A stretch of DNA of 64,000 nucleotides, taken from the NCBI GenBank assembly GCA_963705515.1, contig CAVPJV010000008.1:1178001-1242000 (forward strand). The letters are read 5' to 3'. The translations under genes and the position numbers were made by a program. The DNA comes from Gaiellasilicea sp963705515 (GTDB lineage: Bacteria > Actinomycetota > Thermoleophilia > Gaiellales > Gaiellaceae). The notes beneath the pieces were generated by a model. That model worked only from the letters and a program-made list of their open reading frames with translations, made no database searches and was not told the DNA's origin. Each line of letters starts with the position of its first letter. Position 1 is the stretch's first letter. Positions 57,185 through 64,000 of the stretch are shown here, in pieces.

Positions 57185-57799
57185 GTGAACCCGGATCGCG
57201 AATGGTGGCTGCGCGTGCCTGCTGTGCTGCTCTCGCCACGGTCGGTCTTCGCCGCCCTGCGCAGCGAGGAACAGGAGGATGTCGAGGCGCGCGCCGAGCC
57301 GGTACTCGCGCTGACGCTGCTCGCCGGGATCGCGATCGCGCTCGGCACGAGCACCGCCAGGCGCCTCTACGACGACCCGCTCTACGACCCGCTGACGCTG
57401 GCCGTCTGGGCCGTGATCGCGGGCGGCATCGTCGCCTTCGCCGGCTACTTCATCGTCGGCGGAGCGCTCTACCTCGGTGCCAGAGGGCTCGGCAGTGCCG
57501 GCACGTTCCGTCGGGCGCGGCACGTCCTCGGCTTCGCCGTCGCGCCGCTCGCGCTCTCGACGCTCGTCCTCTGGCCGCTCGGCCTCCTTGTCTTCGGCAC
57601 CGACCTCTTCAAGCGCGGCGGCGGCGACGACGACGTCGCGGGCGACCTCTTCTACGCCGCCGCGCTCGGCTTCTCCCTCTGGGCCGTCGCACTGCTGCTG
57701 CTCGGCGTGCGCGTCGTCCACGGCTGGAGCTGGGCCCGCAGCCTCGCCGCCCTCGGGCTCGTCGTGCTCTTCCTAGCCGCGTTCTCGTACATCTTCTAA
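57185..57799 (+). CDS. Yip1-family-like integral membrane protein
   Basis: 204 aa with about five TM helices (VLALTLLAGIAIALGTS, LTLAVWAVIAGGIVAFAGYFIVGG, HVLGFAVAPLALSTLVLWPLG, LFYAAALGFSLWAVALLLLG, SLAALGLVVLFLAAFSYIF) and an amino-terminal WWLRVPAVLLSPRSVFAAL helix, typical of bacterial Yip1/YIF-like proteins of unknown function. GTG 57185 follows TACCCT by 6 nt. It lies 16 bp after the lipoprotein gene. The last 27 nt overlap panB on the other strand. Confidence 0.75.
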   Translation: MNPDREWWLRVPAVLLSPRSVFAALRSEEQEDVEARAEPVLALTLLAGIAIALGTSTARRLYDDPLYDPLTLAVWAVIAGGIVAFAGYFIVGGALYLGARGLGSAGTFRRARHVLGFAVAPLALSTLVLWPLGLLVFGTDLFKRGGGDDDVAGDLFYAAALGFSLWAVALLLLGVRVVHGWSWARSLAALGLVVLFLAAFSYIF

Positions 57800-58676
57800 G
57801 GCCTCCTCGAAGATCGCGAGCTCCTCCTCCGGCATCGCGTAGGTGTGCTGCTCCTCCGGGAAGCGGCGCTCGCGAACCTCCTCGACGTAGGCGCCGACCG
57901 CCTTCTTGATCTCAGCCGCGAGGTCGGCGTACTGCTTGACGAAGCGCGGCGCGTGGCCCTCGTAGAGGCCGAGCAGGTCGTGCCAGACGAGCACCTGGCC
58001 GTCGGTGCCGGCACCCGCGCCGATCCCGATCGTCGGCACGGTCAGCGCCTCGGTGATCCGCGACGCGACGGGTGCCGGCACGGCCTCGAGGACGATCGCG
58101 AAGCAGCCGGCCGCCTCGAGCGCGAGCGCGTCCTCGTACAGGCGCACCGCCTTCTCGGCTGTCCGGCCCTGGGCCTTGAAGCCGCCGAGCATCGTCGCCG
58201 ACTGCGGCGTCAGGCCGAGGTGGCCCATCACCGGGATGCCGCCGCCCACGAGCGCATACACGCGCCCGAGCATCGGCCCCGCCCCCTCGAGCTTGACCGC
58301 GTCTGCCCCCGCCTCCTTGACGAAGCGGATCGCGTTGTGCATCGCCTCCTCGTCGGAGACCTGGAAGGAGCCGAACGGCATGTCCGCGACGACGAGCGGG
58401 CGACGCGCACCGCGGGTGACGGCGCGCGTGAGGACGAGCATCTCCTCCATCGTCGCCGGCACGGTCGAGTCGTGACCGAGCACTGTCATCGCCGCCGAGT
58501 CGCCGACGAGGATCAGGTCGCGCGCCGGCGGCGTCGGCGAGCCGGCCGGAGGGAGCGTCGTACGCGGTCACCATCGCGATCGGCTGGCGACGGGCCTTCA
58601 GCTGCGCCAGTTCGGGCAGCGCCAGCTTTCCAGGCGCCGGGGTGCCGGGGGCGGGCTTTCTGGGTCTGGTGGTCAT
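57773..58676 (-). CDS. panB: 3-methyl-2-oxobutanoate hydroxymethyltransferase (one frameshift)
   Basis: About 300 aa when restored: first step of pantothenate synthesis (ketopantoate from ketoisovalerate and methylene-THF). Motifs are IAMVTAYDAPSGRLADAAGA (start), VLGHDSTVPATMEEML, GHLGLTPQSA, VPTIGIGAGAGTDGQVLVWHD and the C-terminal helix. The frame breaks at about 58522, where ggcgcgcgacctg on the coding strand should read ggcgcggacctg (GADLILVGDSAA). The length of 904 nt fits one extra base. A Pro-rich 30-residue leader precedes the domain. ATG 58676 overlaps the panC stop (ATGA). Confidence 0.92.
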
Positions 58677-59437
58677 GCTTCCTCCTCGAGGATCACGTTG
58701 TCGATCAGGCGGGTGGAGCCGACGCGGACCGCGGCGGCGAGGACGGGTGGGTCGAAGTCGGCGATCTCGACGTAGTCGACGTCGAGGTCTGCGAGCGCCG
58801 CGCGGGCGGCGGCGAGATCGCGAGTCGCGAGCGCGCGGGGGAGAGCCAGCGCGCGCTCGCGCTCGTCGGGGGAGAGGCGCCCGTTCCGGGAGGAGAGCGC
58901 CAGGCCGTCGACGTCGCGGACGGTCGGCACGGAGCGGACCTCGAGCTCGAGATCGAGGTCGCGGACGAGGCGGCGGATCACGGCCACCTGCTGGGCGTCC
59001 TTCTGGCCGAAATACGCCCGCTGCGGCCGGACGATGTTGAAGAGCTTCAGGCAGACCGTCGCGACGCCGCGGAAATGGCCGGGGCGGTGGTCGCCCTCGA
59101 GCCCGCGCGAGAGCCGCTCGACGTCGACCCAGGTCTGGAAGCCGGGCGGGTAGATCTCGTCCGGCGGCGGCGCGAAGAGGACGTCGGCGCCCAGCGCGGC
59201 CGCGAGCTCTGCGTCGTGCACCTCGTCTCGCGGATAGGCAGCGAGATCGGCGCCCTCGTCGAACTGCGCCGGGTTGACGAAGAGGCTGACGACGACGATG
59301 TCGTTCTCGGCACGCGCCGCTCGGATCAGCGCTTCGTGGCCGGCGTGCAGCGCGCCCATCGTCGGGACGAGGCCGATCGAGCCAGTCCGCGAGGCGAGGT
59401 CGCGTCGCAACTCCTCGATCCGCCGGACCGTCTTCAC
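58673..59437 (-). CDS. panC: Pantothenate synthetase
   Basis: 254 aa, condenses pantoate and beta-alanine with ATP. Motifs are VPTMGALHAGHEALIR (HIGH-type), SLFVNPAQFDEGADL, GHFRGVATVCLKLFNIV, YFGQKDAQQVAVIR and the SSRNGRLS (KMSKS-type) loop. GTG 59437 overlaps the stop of the DUF2520 gene (GTGA) and its stop overlaps panB, so the order DUF2520-panC-panB is one tight operon. Slightly shorter than the E. coli enzyme at the C-terminus, which is normal for actinobacteria. Confidence 0.95.
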   Translation of the reverse strand: MKTVRRIEELRRDLASRTGSIGLVPTMGALHAGHEALIRAARAENDIVVVSLFVNPAQFDEGADLAAYPRDEVHDAELAAALGADVLFAPPPDEIYPPGFQTWVDVERLSRGLEGDHRPGHFRGVATVCLKLFNIVRPQRAYFGQKDAQQVAVIRRLVRDLDLELEVRSVPTVRDVDGLALSSRNGRLSPDERERALALPRALATRDLAAARAALADLDVDYVEIADFDPPVLAAAVRVGSTRLIDNVILEEEA

Positions 59438-60099
59438 AGCAGCGCCTTCGTCGTCTCGGCCAGCGCGACGTACATCGGCTCGAGCTCCGGTCGCTCGGCG
59501 CGGATGGCGGTGAGATGGGCGTCGACCGTCTCCCAGTCCCCGCGTGAGATCGGCCCGGTCAGCTCGAAGCCGTTCTCGATCGTGCGCCGCATCAGCGGGT
59601 CGAGCGCCTCCGGCGGCGCGCCGGCGGACTCGAGCAGCGAGCCGGCGGCCCGCCGCAGCGTGACGAGATAGTTCGACGCGATCGCCGCGCCTGCGTGGTA
59701 GGCGGCCCGCTTGTCGTCGGCGAGCAAGAACGGCTCGAGCCCGAGCGTCCGCGCCAGCCACATGCCGACCTCCGTCGCTTCGGCGGTCTCGGCGGTCACC
59801 GCCGCGAAGGCGCCGTCGAGCTGCTCGGCGCCGCGGCCCCGCGTGAACGTCTGTAGGGGGTGGAGCCCGAAGCGCCGCTCGTGCGGGTCGAGCGCCGCGA
59901 GCGGCGTGGCGCCGCTGACGTGCGCGACCCAGGGGCCGGGGTCGAGCGCCGCCGCCACCTCGGCGATCGCGCGGTCGGGGACGCAGAGCAGGACGAGCTG
60001 CGGCTCGTCCGGAGAGAGCTCGAGCCCGCGCTCATGCAGGCGCGCGGCCATTGCCGAGCCGACGCGTCCGGCGCCGATCACTTGGGCTCTCTCGATCAT
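59434..60099 (-). CDS. Rossmann/DUF2520 oxidoreductase, candidate ketopantoate reductase
   Basis: 221 aa. The amino-terminal dinucleotide fold has QVIGAGRVGSAMAARL (GxGxxG). The DUF2520 C-terminal helical part has GLHPLQTFTRG and AGAAIASNYLVTLRRAAGSLL, the F420/6-phosphogluconate-dehydrogenase-like arrangement. Such genes are often next to panC. Since panB and panC are here and a classical panE is not, the natural proposal is that it reduces ketopantoate. The coenzyme is not evident. ATG 60099; divergent from a hydrolase gene with 54 bp between. Confidence 0.85.
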   Translation of the reverse strand: MIERAQVIGAGRVGSAMAARLHERGLELSPDEPQLVLLCVPDRAIAEVAAALDPGPWVAHVSGATPLAALDPHERRFGLHPLQTFTRGRGAEQLDGAFAAVTAETAEATEVGMWLARTLGLEPFLLADDKRAAYHAGAAIASNYLVTLRRAAGSLLESAGAPPEALDPLMRRTIENGFELTGPISRGDWETVDAHLTAIRAERPELEPMYVALAETTKALL

Positions 60100-60153
60100 G
60101 TTCGTGGCTCCAGTTCCGTCAACCGGATACCGGGCGGAAAGTAGTGTAGCCCT

Positions 60154-61017
60154 ATGCGGATCCAGGTCGGAGACGTGCGCCTTTTCTTCGATGTCGAAGG
60201 CACGAAGCTCGTGGCCGAGGGGCCGTGGATGCGTGAGCGGCAGACGGTCGTGCTGCTGCATCCCGGGCCGGGGTTCGACCACGGCCTCTTCAAGGTGCAG
60301 CTCGGCCCGTGGCTCTCGGCCGGGACGCAGGTCGTCTACACGGACCTGCGCGGCGCCGGCCGCAGTGACCGGAGCACGCCGGCCGAACGGCGGGTCGAGC
60401 GCTGGGCGGACGACGTCAAGGAACTGTGCGACGCCGTCGGGATCGAGCGCCCCGTCGTGCTCGGGATCGGCTTCGGCTCGGTCGTCGCGCTGAAGTATGC
60501 GGCCAGGCACCCGCAGCACCCGGCCGGGCTCGTGCTCGCAGCGCCGATCGCGCGCGTGATCCCGGAACGGTCGATCGCGGCCTACGAGCGGCTCGGCGGC
60601 GAGGACGCTCGTGCCGTCGCAGAGCGCTTCTACGACGGCATGGACGAGCAGGGATTCGCCGACTTCCTCCGCGTCTGCTTCCCGCTGCTCTCCAGCTATC
60701 CGCTCACGAGCGACGTGATCGCGCGCGCCGACTGGAACCCCGAGGTGCTGATGGAGTGGATGCGCGACGAGGCCAAGGAGCTCGACCTGCGCGACGAGCT
60801 CGGGGCGATCCGCGCCCCCACGCTCGTGCTGGCGGGCGAGCAGGACGCATGGGCGCCGTTCGAGTCCGTGCAGGAGGTCTTCGAGCTGCTCGGCGGGCAC
60901 AAGCGCTTCCGCAGCTATCCGCACGGCCGGCACTCCGTCTTCCGCGACGCACCGGAGGCCTACGAGGACTTGCGGATCTTCCTCGACGACATCCAGGCGC
61001 TGGAGACGCGCACGTGA
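60154..61017 (+). CDS. Alpha/beta-hydrolase-fold protein lacking the nucleophile Ser (copy 1)
   Basis: 287 aa of the proline-iminopeptidase-like group (VYTDLRGAGRSDRS, oxyanion loop LLHPGPG). The nucleophile elbow, normally G-x-S-x-G, reads GIGFG (residues 104-108), so Gly106 replaces Ser. The acidic residue (AGEQDAW) and a His (GRHSVF) remain. Classical serine hydrolysis is therefore not possible; a lyase, dehalogenase-like, binding or cofactor-independent oxygenase role should be considered. TAGTGT is 6 nt before the ATG. It overlaps its paralogue downstream by GTGA. Confidence 0.85.
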   Translation: MRIQVGDVRLFFDVEGTKLVAEGPWMRERQTVVLLHPGPGFDHGLFKVQLGPWLSAGTQVVYTDLRGAGRSDRSTPAERRVERWADDVKELCDAVGIERPVVLGIGFGSVVALKYAARHPQHPAGLVLAAPIARVIPERSIAAYERLGGEDARAVAERFYDGMDEQGFADFLRVCFPLLSSYPLTSDVIARADWNPEVLMEWMRDEAKELDLRDELGAIRAPTLVLAGEQDAWAPFESVQEVFELLGGHKRFRSYPHGRHSVFRDAPEAYEDLRIFLDDIQALETRT

Positions 61018-61874
61018 AGGTCGCCGTCAACGGGATCGAGCTGTTCTTCGACGTCGAGGGCGCGAAGGTCCGGCCCGACGGCCCGTGGATGCGTGACCGC
61101 CCGACGGTGATCCTGCTGCCGACGGGCCCGGGGATGGACCACTCGCTCTACAAGGACAACCTCGGGCCGGCGCTCGCCGAGGACGTGCAGGTGATCTACC
61201 TCGACATGCGCGGCGCCGGACGGAGCGACTGGAGCTCGTCCGAGCACTGGACGCTCGAGACGTGGACCGCCGACCTGACGGCGTTCTGCGAGAAGCTCGA
61301 GCTGCTGCGGCCTGTTCTGCTCGGCACCGGCATCGGCGGCGTGATCGCGGTCCAGCAGGCAGCCCGGCGCCCGGACCTCGTCGACCGGCTCGTTCTCGTC
61401 AGCACCGTCGCCCGCTACAGCCACACGCGCTCGATCGCCGAGTTCGACCGTCTCGGCGGGCCCGAGGCCGGCGAGGTTGCGGCCCGCTACTTCGCCGACC
61501 CGACGGAGCTCAACTTCGCCGAGTTCATGCGTGTCTGCGTCCCGCTCTACGCCCGCACGCCGCTGCCCCCGGATGCGATCGCGCGGATCGAGATGAATCT
61601 GGCGCTGACGGCGCACTGGGACGCGACCAGCGCGCGGGACTTCGACGTCCGGGCGGACGCTGCGCGCGTCCAGTGTCCCGTGCTGATGCTCGCCGGCGAG
61701 GATGACCCGTCGACGACGATCGCCGGAATCGAGGAGCTGGTCGAGGCGCTGCCGCCCGAGCTCGTCCGCTACGAGCGGTACGCCGACACCGGCCACGGCG
61801 TCTTCCGAGACCGCCCTGAAGCGATCGGCGTCGTGCGCGAGTTCGTGAGGCTAGCCGCGGCCGAGACGGCGTAG
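61014..61874 (+). CDS. Alpha/beta-hydrolase-fold protein lacking the nucleophile Ser (copy 2)
   Basis: 286 aa tandem paralogue of the protein encoded at 60154-61017, aligning without gaps over the first 110 residues. The elbow is GTGIG (104-108), again with Gly106 for Ser, and the oxyanion loop is LLPTGPG. Asp (AGEDDPS) and His (DTGHGVF) are kept. GTG 61014 overlaps the preceding stop. The pair probably forms a heterodimer or acts in sequence on one substrate (inferred). Its end overlaps the convergent acetyltransferase gene by 24 nt. Confidence 0.85.
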   Translation: MKVAVNGIELFFDVEGAKVRPDGPWMRDRPTVILLPTGPGMDHSLYKDNLGPALAEDVQVIYLDMRGAGRSDWSSSEHWTLETWTADLTAFCEKLELLRPVLLGTGIGGVIAVQQAARRPDLVDRLVLVSTVARYSHTRSIAEFDRLGGPEAGEVAARYFADPTELNFAEFMRVCVPLYARTPLPPDAIARIEMNLALTAHWDATSARDFDVRADAARVQCPVLMLAGEDDPSTTIAGIEELVEALPPELVRYERYADTGHGVFRDRPEAIGVVREFVRLAAAETA

Positions 61875-62456
61875 GAGGTTGGCCCGCACCTCGGGCCACT
61901 CGTCGTCGATCACGCTGTACCAGGCGGAATCGCGACGCTGCCCGCCGCGCACGAGCATCGACTTGCGGTGCACGCCCTCGAACTGCGCCGGCAGCGCCGC
62001 CATCGCACCGCGCGAGCGCTCGTTCCGCGCGTCCGTCTTCAGCTCGACCCGGAGGCAGCCGAGCCGCTCGAATGCATGCTCGAACATCAGCAGCTTCGCC
62101 TCGATGTTGACGCCGCCGCCCCAGACCTCCGGGATCAGCCACGTCCAGCCGATCTCGAGGCTGCGGTGCTCGGGACGCAGTGCGAGGTAGCGCGTGCTGC
62201 CGACGACTCGTTCGTCCTCACGGCGCACGGTGACGAGCGGGAACTCCGTCCCGTCGGCCTGGTTCGCGTAGGCGGCGTCGAGGTAGGCGCGCATCTCCGC
62301 GGGCGTCTGCGGCTGGTCGACGCTGAGCCACTCCCACGTGCGCGGGTCGCGCGAGGCTGCCCAGAGCCCGTCCTCGTGGCCGGGCGAGAGCGGCTCCAGC
62401 CGTACGAGCTCGCCCTCGAGAGTGGGAACCGTCCAGTCCACTAGACTTCTGAGCAT
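61851..62456 (-). CDS. GNAT-family acetyltransferase (RimJ/RimL type)
   Basis: 201 aa (196 if GTG 62441 is used). GNAT of the RimJ/RimL group: LEGELVRLEPLSPGHEDGLW at the front, RSLEIGWTWLIPEVWGGGVN as the acetyl-CoA loop region and LGCLRVELKTDARNERSRGAM toward the end. It acetylates protein amino termini or an antibiotic-like amine. The ATG at 62456 overlaps the divergent FmdB start in CATG, so the internal GTG 62441, which leaves 13 bp between the two starts, is the more natural start. Confidence 0.87.
   Translation of the reverse strand: MLRSLVDWTVPTLEGELVRLEPLSPGHEDGLWAASRDPRTWEWLSVDQPQTPAEMRAYLDAAYANQADGTEFPLVTVRREDERVVGSTRYLALRPEHRSLEIGWTWLIPEVWGGGVNIEAKLLMFEHAFERLGCLRVELKTDARNERSRGAMAALPAQFEGVHRKSMLVRGGQRRDSAWYSVIDDEWPEVRANLLRRLGRG
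62442..62447 (+). promoter_or_regulatory. -10 box TAGACT of the FmdB gene
   Basis: TAGACT then 7 nt (tctgagc) then ATG 62455. Same hexamer and spacing as at polA and the uracil-DNA glycosylase. Confidence 0.55.
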
Positions 62457-62670
62457 GCCGATCTACGAGTACGCGTGCATGGAGTGCGAGTCGCATTTCG
62501 AGGAGCTCGTGCGGAACGCAGAGCAGGCCGTGGCGTGTCCCGAGTGCGGCGCCGGCAACGTGCTCAAGCAGCTCTCGAGCTTCGCGGTCGTGGGCGCCTC
62601 CTCGCAGCCGAAGTTCGGTGGCGGCGGCAGCGGCGGCGGTTGCTGCGGCGGCTCCTGCGGCTGCGGCTGA
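62455..62670 (+). CDS. FmdB-family zinc-ribbon protein
   Basis: 71 aa. MPIYEYACMECESHFEEL followed by ACPECGAGNVLKQLS gives the two CxxC knuckles of the FmdB/CxxC_CxxC zinc ribbon. The tail is Gly/Ser/Cys rich (GGGGSGGGCCGGSCGCG), typical of actinobacterial members. Regulatory or RNA/DNA-binding roles are assumed for the family but not proven. Divergent from the GNAT gene. Confidence 0.92.
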   Translation: MPIYEYACMECESHFEELVRNAEQAVACPECGAGNVLKQLSSFAVVGASSQPKFGGGGSGGGCCGGSCGCG

Positions 62671-62696
62671 GCGCGCACCGGCCGGCGACACCTACG

Positions 62697-62728
62697 GCTG
62701 GCGGAGCCAGCCTCCGGTGGCGCCTCGT
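62697..62728. repeat. Palindromic repeat (GGAGCC-type)
   Basis: GGCTGGCGGAGCCAGCCTCC followed by GGTGGCGCCTCG. It forms a hairpin GGCTGGC/GCCAGCC and matches the pattern at about 49128-49150 (GGGCGGCGGAGCCGCCCTCC then GGCGCCGCCTCG). The two copies are in different gene contexts, so this looks like a small dispersed repeat family. Confidence 0.55.
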
Positions 62729-62763
62729 GCCGGTGCACGCTCAGGACCGTCCTGCGCCGGACG

Positions 62764-62769
62764 TAGACT
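62764..62769 (+). promoter_or_regulatory. -10 box TAGACT of the uracil-DNA glycosylase gene
   Basis: TAGACT then 7 nt (cactgcc) then GTG 62777. Third plus-strand case with the same hexamer and spacing. Confidence 0.55.
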
Positions 62770-62776
62770 CACTGCC

Positions 62777-63439
62777 GTGAGCGATCTGCTGCTCGAGTAC
62801 GAGAAGGCAACGAGCACCTGTACCCGCTGCCCGCTCGCCGCGACGCGAACGCAGGTCGTCTTCGGCTCCGGCGATCCGACTGCGGAGCTGATGTTCGTCG
62901 GCGAGGCGCCCGGGTTCCACGAGGACAAGAACGGCGTCCCCTTCGTCGGCCAGGCGGGGAAGCTGCTGGAGACGCTGCTGAACGGGATCGGCCTCTCGCG
63001 CGCCGACGTCTACATCGCGAACGTGCTCAAGTGCCGGCCGCCCGGCAACCGCGACCCTCAGCCGGAGGAGATCGAGGCATGCGAGTCGCACCTCTTCCAC
63101 CAGATCGAGCTGATCCGGCCGACGCTCGTGGCCACGCTCGGCAACTTCGCGACCAAGCTCCTCTCCGGCAGGCCGACCGGGATCACGCGCGTACACGGCA
63201 TCCCGCAGCAGGTGACGCTCGGCGGCAACGAGGTCGTGCTCTATCCGCTCTACCACCCGGCGGCGGCGCTCTACACGCGCTCGATGCTCGCGGTGCTGGA
63301 GGAGGACTTTCGCCGGATCCCGGAGCTGCTCGGCCTCACGACCGTCGTGCCCGAGCCTGCCGAGCTCGACGTCGAGCCGGGGCTCGAGCCCGAGGCCGAG
63401 CATTCGCTCGAGCCTGCCGTCCAGCTCGGCCTCTTCTAG
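62777..63439 (+). CDS. Family 4 uracil-DNA glycosylase
   Basis: 220 aa, removes uracil from DNA by flipping out the base. The 4Fe-4S Cys residues are C15 and C18 (STCTRCPL), C86 (LKCRPP) and C102 (EACESH). The active-site motif is FVGEAPGFHEDKNGVPFVGQ and the DNA-intercalation/HPAA motif is PLYHPAAALY. An acidic extension of about 30 residues (EPGLEPEAEHSLEPAVQLGLF) ends in a sequence resembling a QLGLF sliding-clamp-binding peptide. GTG 62777 follows TAGACT by 7 nt. Confidence 0.94.
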   Translation: MSDLLLEYEKATSTCTRCPLAATRTQVVFGSGDPTAELMFVGEAPGFHEDKNGVPFVGQAGKLLETLLNGIGLSRADVYIANVLKCRPPGNRDPQPEEIEACESHLFHQIELIRPTLVATLGNFATKLLSGRPTGITRVHGIPQQVTLGGNEVVLYPLYHPAAALYTRSMLAVLEEDFRRIPELLGLTTVVPEPAELDVEPGLEPEAEHSLEPAVQLGLF

Positions 63440-63443
63440 CGCC

Positions 63444-63899
63444 GTGGAGATCCGCTCCAGCTCCCCCGCGGAGACGGAGGAGATCGCGGCGCGCCTGGCG
63501 AAGGCGCTCGTGCCCGGCGACGTCGTCACGATCTCGGGCGAGCTCGGCTCCGGCAAGACGACGTTCGTGCGCGGCGCCTGCCGCGCCCTCGGCGTGACGG
63601 CGCCGGTGACGAGCCCGACCTACACGATCGGCCATCGCTACGAGGGGTCGCCCGACGTCTCGCACCTCGACCTCTACCGCTTCACCGCCGTCTCGCAGGC
63701 GGAGTGGGGCGACCTCGAGCCCTATTTCGACGACGCCGTCGTCTTCGTCGAATGGCCGGAGGCGGCCGGAGCCGGGCTGCCGCCGGTGCGCGCCGCCGTT
63801 CGGCTCGAGCACGTCGACGAGCAGAGCCGGCGAATCCTGATCGAGGGCGACGTAACCTTCGCCCATGCCGCTGATCCTGGCCTTCGACACCGCGACTGA
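63444..63899 (+). CDS. tsaE: tRNA threonylcarbamoyladenosine biosynthesis ATPase TsaE
   Basis: 151 aa. The P-loop is ISGELGSGKTTFVRG, followed by VTSPTYTIGHRYEG, the HLDLYRF motif and VVFVEWPE. It assists TsaB and TsaD in t6A37 modification of tRNA. GTG 63444 is 4 nt after the uracil-DNA glycosylase stop. It overlaps the start of tsaB by 35 nt, the usual tsaE-tsaB arrangement. Confidence 0.94.
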   Translation: MEIRSSSPAETEEIAARLAKALVPGDVVTISGELGSGKTTFVRGACRALGVTAPVTSPTYTIGHRYEGSPDVSHLDLYRFTAVSQAEWGDLEPYFDDAVVFVEWPEAAGAGLPPVRAAVRLEHVDEQSRRILIEGDVTFAHAADPGLRHRD

Positions 63900-64000
63900 C
63901 CACGCCACGAGTGCGCTCGTCGGCGACGGGGAGCTGCTCGGCGAGCGGGTCTCCCGCGCCTCGACGCTGCTCGCCGACGTCGACGCGCTCGTGCGCCAGG
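63865..64000 (+). CDS. tsaB: tRNA threonylcarbamoyladenosine biosynthesis protein TsaB (3'-partial)
   Basis: The first 45 codons are in the window: MPLILAFDTATDHATSALVG followed by DGELLGERVSRASTLLADVDALV, the characteristic start of TsaB (ILAFDTAT...), an ASKHA-fold partner of TsaD. ATG 63865 lies inside the end of tsaE. The remainder lies past the window end. Confidence 0.9.
   Translation, partial: MPLILAFDTATDHATSALVGDGELLGERVSRASTLLADVDALVRQ

Overview
The window is 64 kb of very GC-rich, densely coded bacterial chromosome. Several features point to the Actinomycetota: overlapping GTGA/ATGA gene junctions, many GTG starts, a CGAAC-N4-GTTCG LexA box in front of uvrA, a four-domain ribosomal protein S1 with an acidic tail, a GGEDT/PKTIDND-type phosphofructokinase, DUF2277 and WYL regulators. 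The two dimethylformamidase-like exported proteins and the overall gene mix suggest the deep-branching Thermoleophilia (Gaiellales/Solirubrobacterales). That placement is an inference. No phage, plasmid, IS transposase, CRISPR array or rRNA operon is visible.

Layout. 1-2.3 kb: a catalytic aldehyde dehydrogenase and a truncated, apparently non-catalytic partner, with a possible 28-codon membrane peptide between them. 2.3-4.7 kb: a small unrecognised gene flanked by GTAACAG/CTGTTAC palindromes, two small cytoplasmic proteins and a divergent WYL regulator. 4.7-9.5 kb: an exported sialidase-fold protein, a degenerate IGPS-like barrel coupled to a membrane spermidine-synthase-like protein, and a phosphofructokinase. 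9.6-14.5 kb: an exported InlB-repeat protein, a TIR-TM-WD40 protein divergent from a DUF4231 (SLATT-type) membrane protein, and tRNA-Leu(CAA). 14.6-19.8 kb: a complete branched-chain amino-acid-type ABC transporter (livKHMGF). 19.8-27.5 kb: a LarA-like protein, an acetyltransferase, then polA, rpsA, coaE and a lytic transglycosylase. 27.5-33.5 kb: a MITE-like inverted-repeat element, an iron-uptake pair (FTR1 and EfeO), a TetR/MFS divergent pair, a short copy of the repeat and an acetyltransferase.

33.5-43.6 kb: two paralogous dimethylformamidase-like exported proteins bracket an M23 peptidase/esterase pair and a striking two-gene operon. The first gene of that operon fuses an SARP/BTAD regulator to a SIR2-like domain; the second is a membrane-anchored nSTAND-WD40 protein. 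43.7-53.3 kb: uvrB, DUF2277, an M32 carboxypeptidase, small membrane proteins, a metallophosphoesterase, a Gre C-terminal-domain protein, SOS-regulated uvrA and an MBL-fold protein. 53.4-64 kb: a large STAND ATPase, a thioesterase, a lipoprotein, a Yip1-like protein, a pantothenate operon (DUF2520-panC-panB), two tandem alpha/beta-hydrolase paralogues lacking the nucleophilic serine, an acetyltransferase, an FmdB zinc ribbon, a family-4 uracil-DNA glycosylase, tsaE and the start of tsaB.

The best candidates for an undescribed system are the BTAD-SIR2/nSTAND-WD40 operon (37459-41942) and the TIR-WD40/DUF4231 pair (11022-14346). The two large sensors share a TM, coiled segment, 'DPE' motif, WD40 and terminal CxxC architecture, but carry different amino-terminal modules. 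Six conserved genes, including the essential polA (twice) and panB, are interrupted by single-base indels. This looks more like residual assembly error than gene decay. A second recurrent pattern is a TAGACT-type -10 box 6-7 nt before the start codon, which implies leaderless transcripts.
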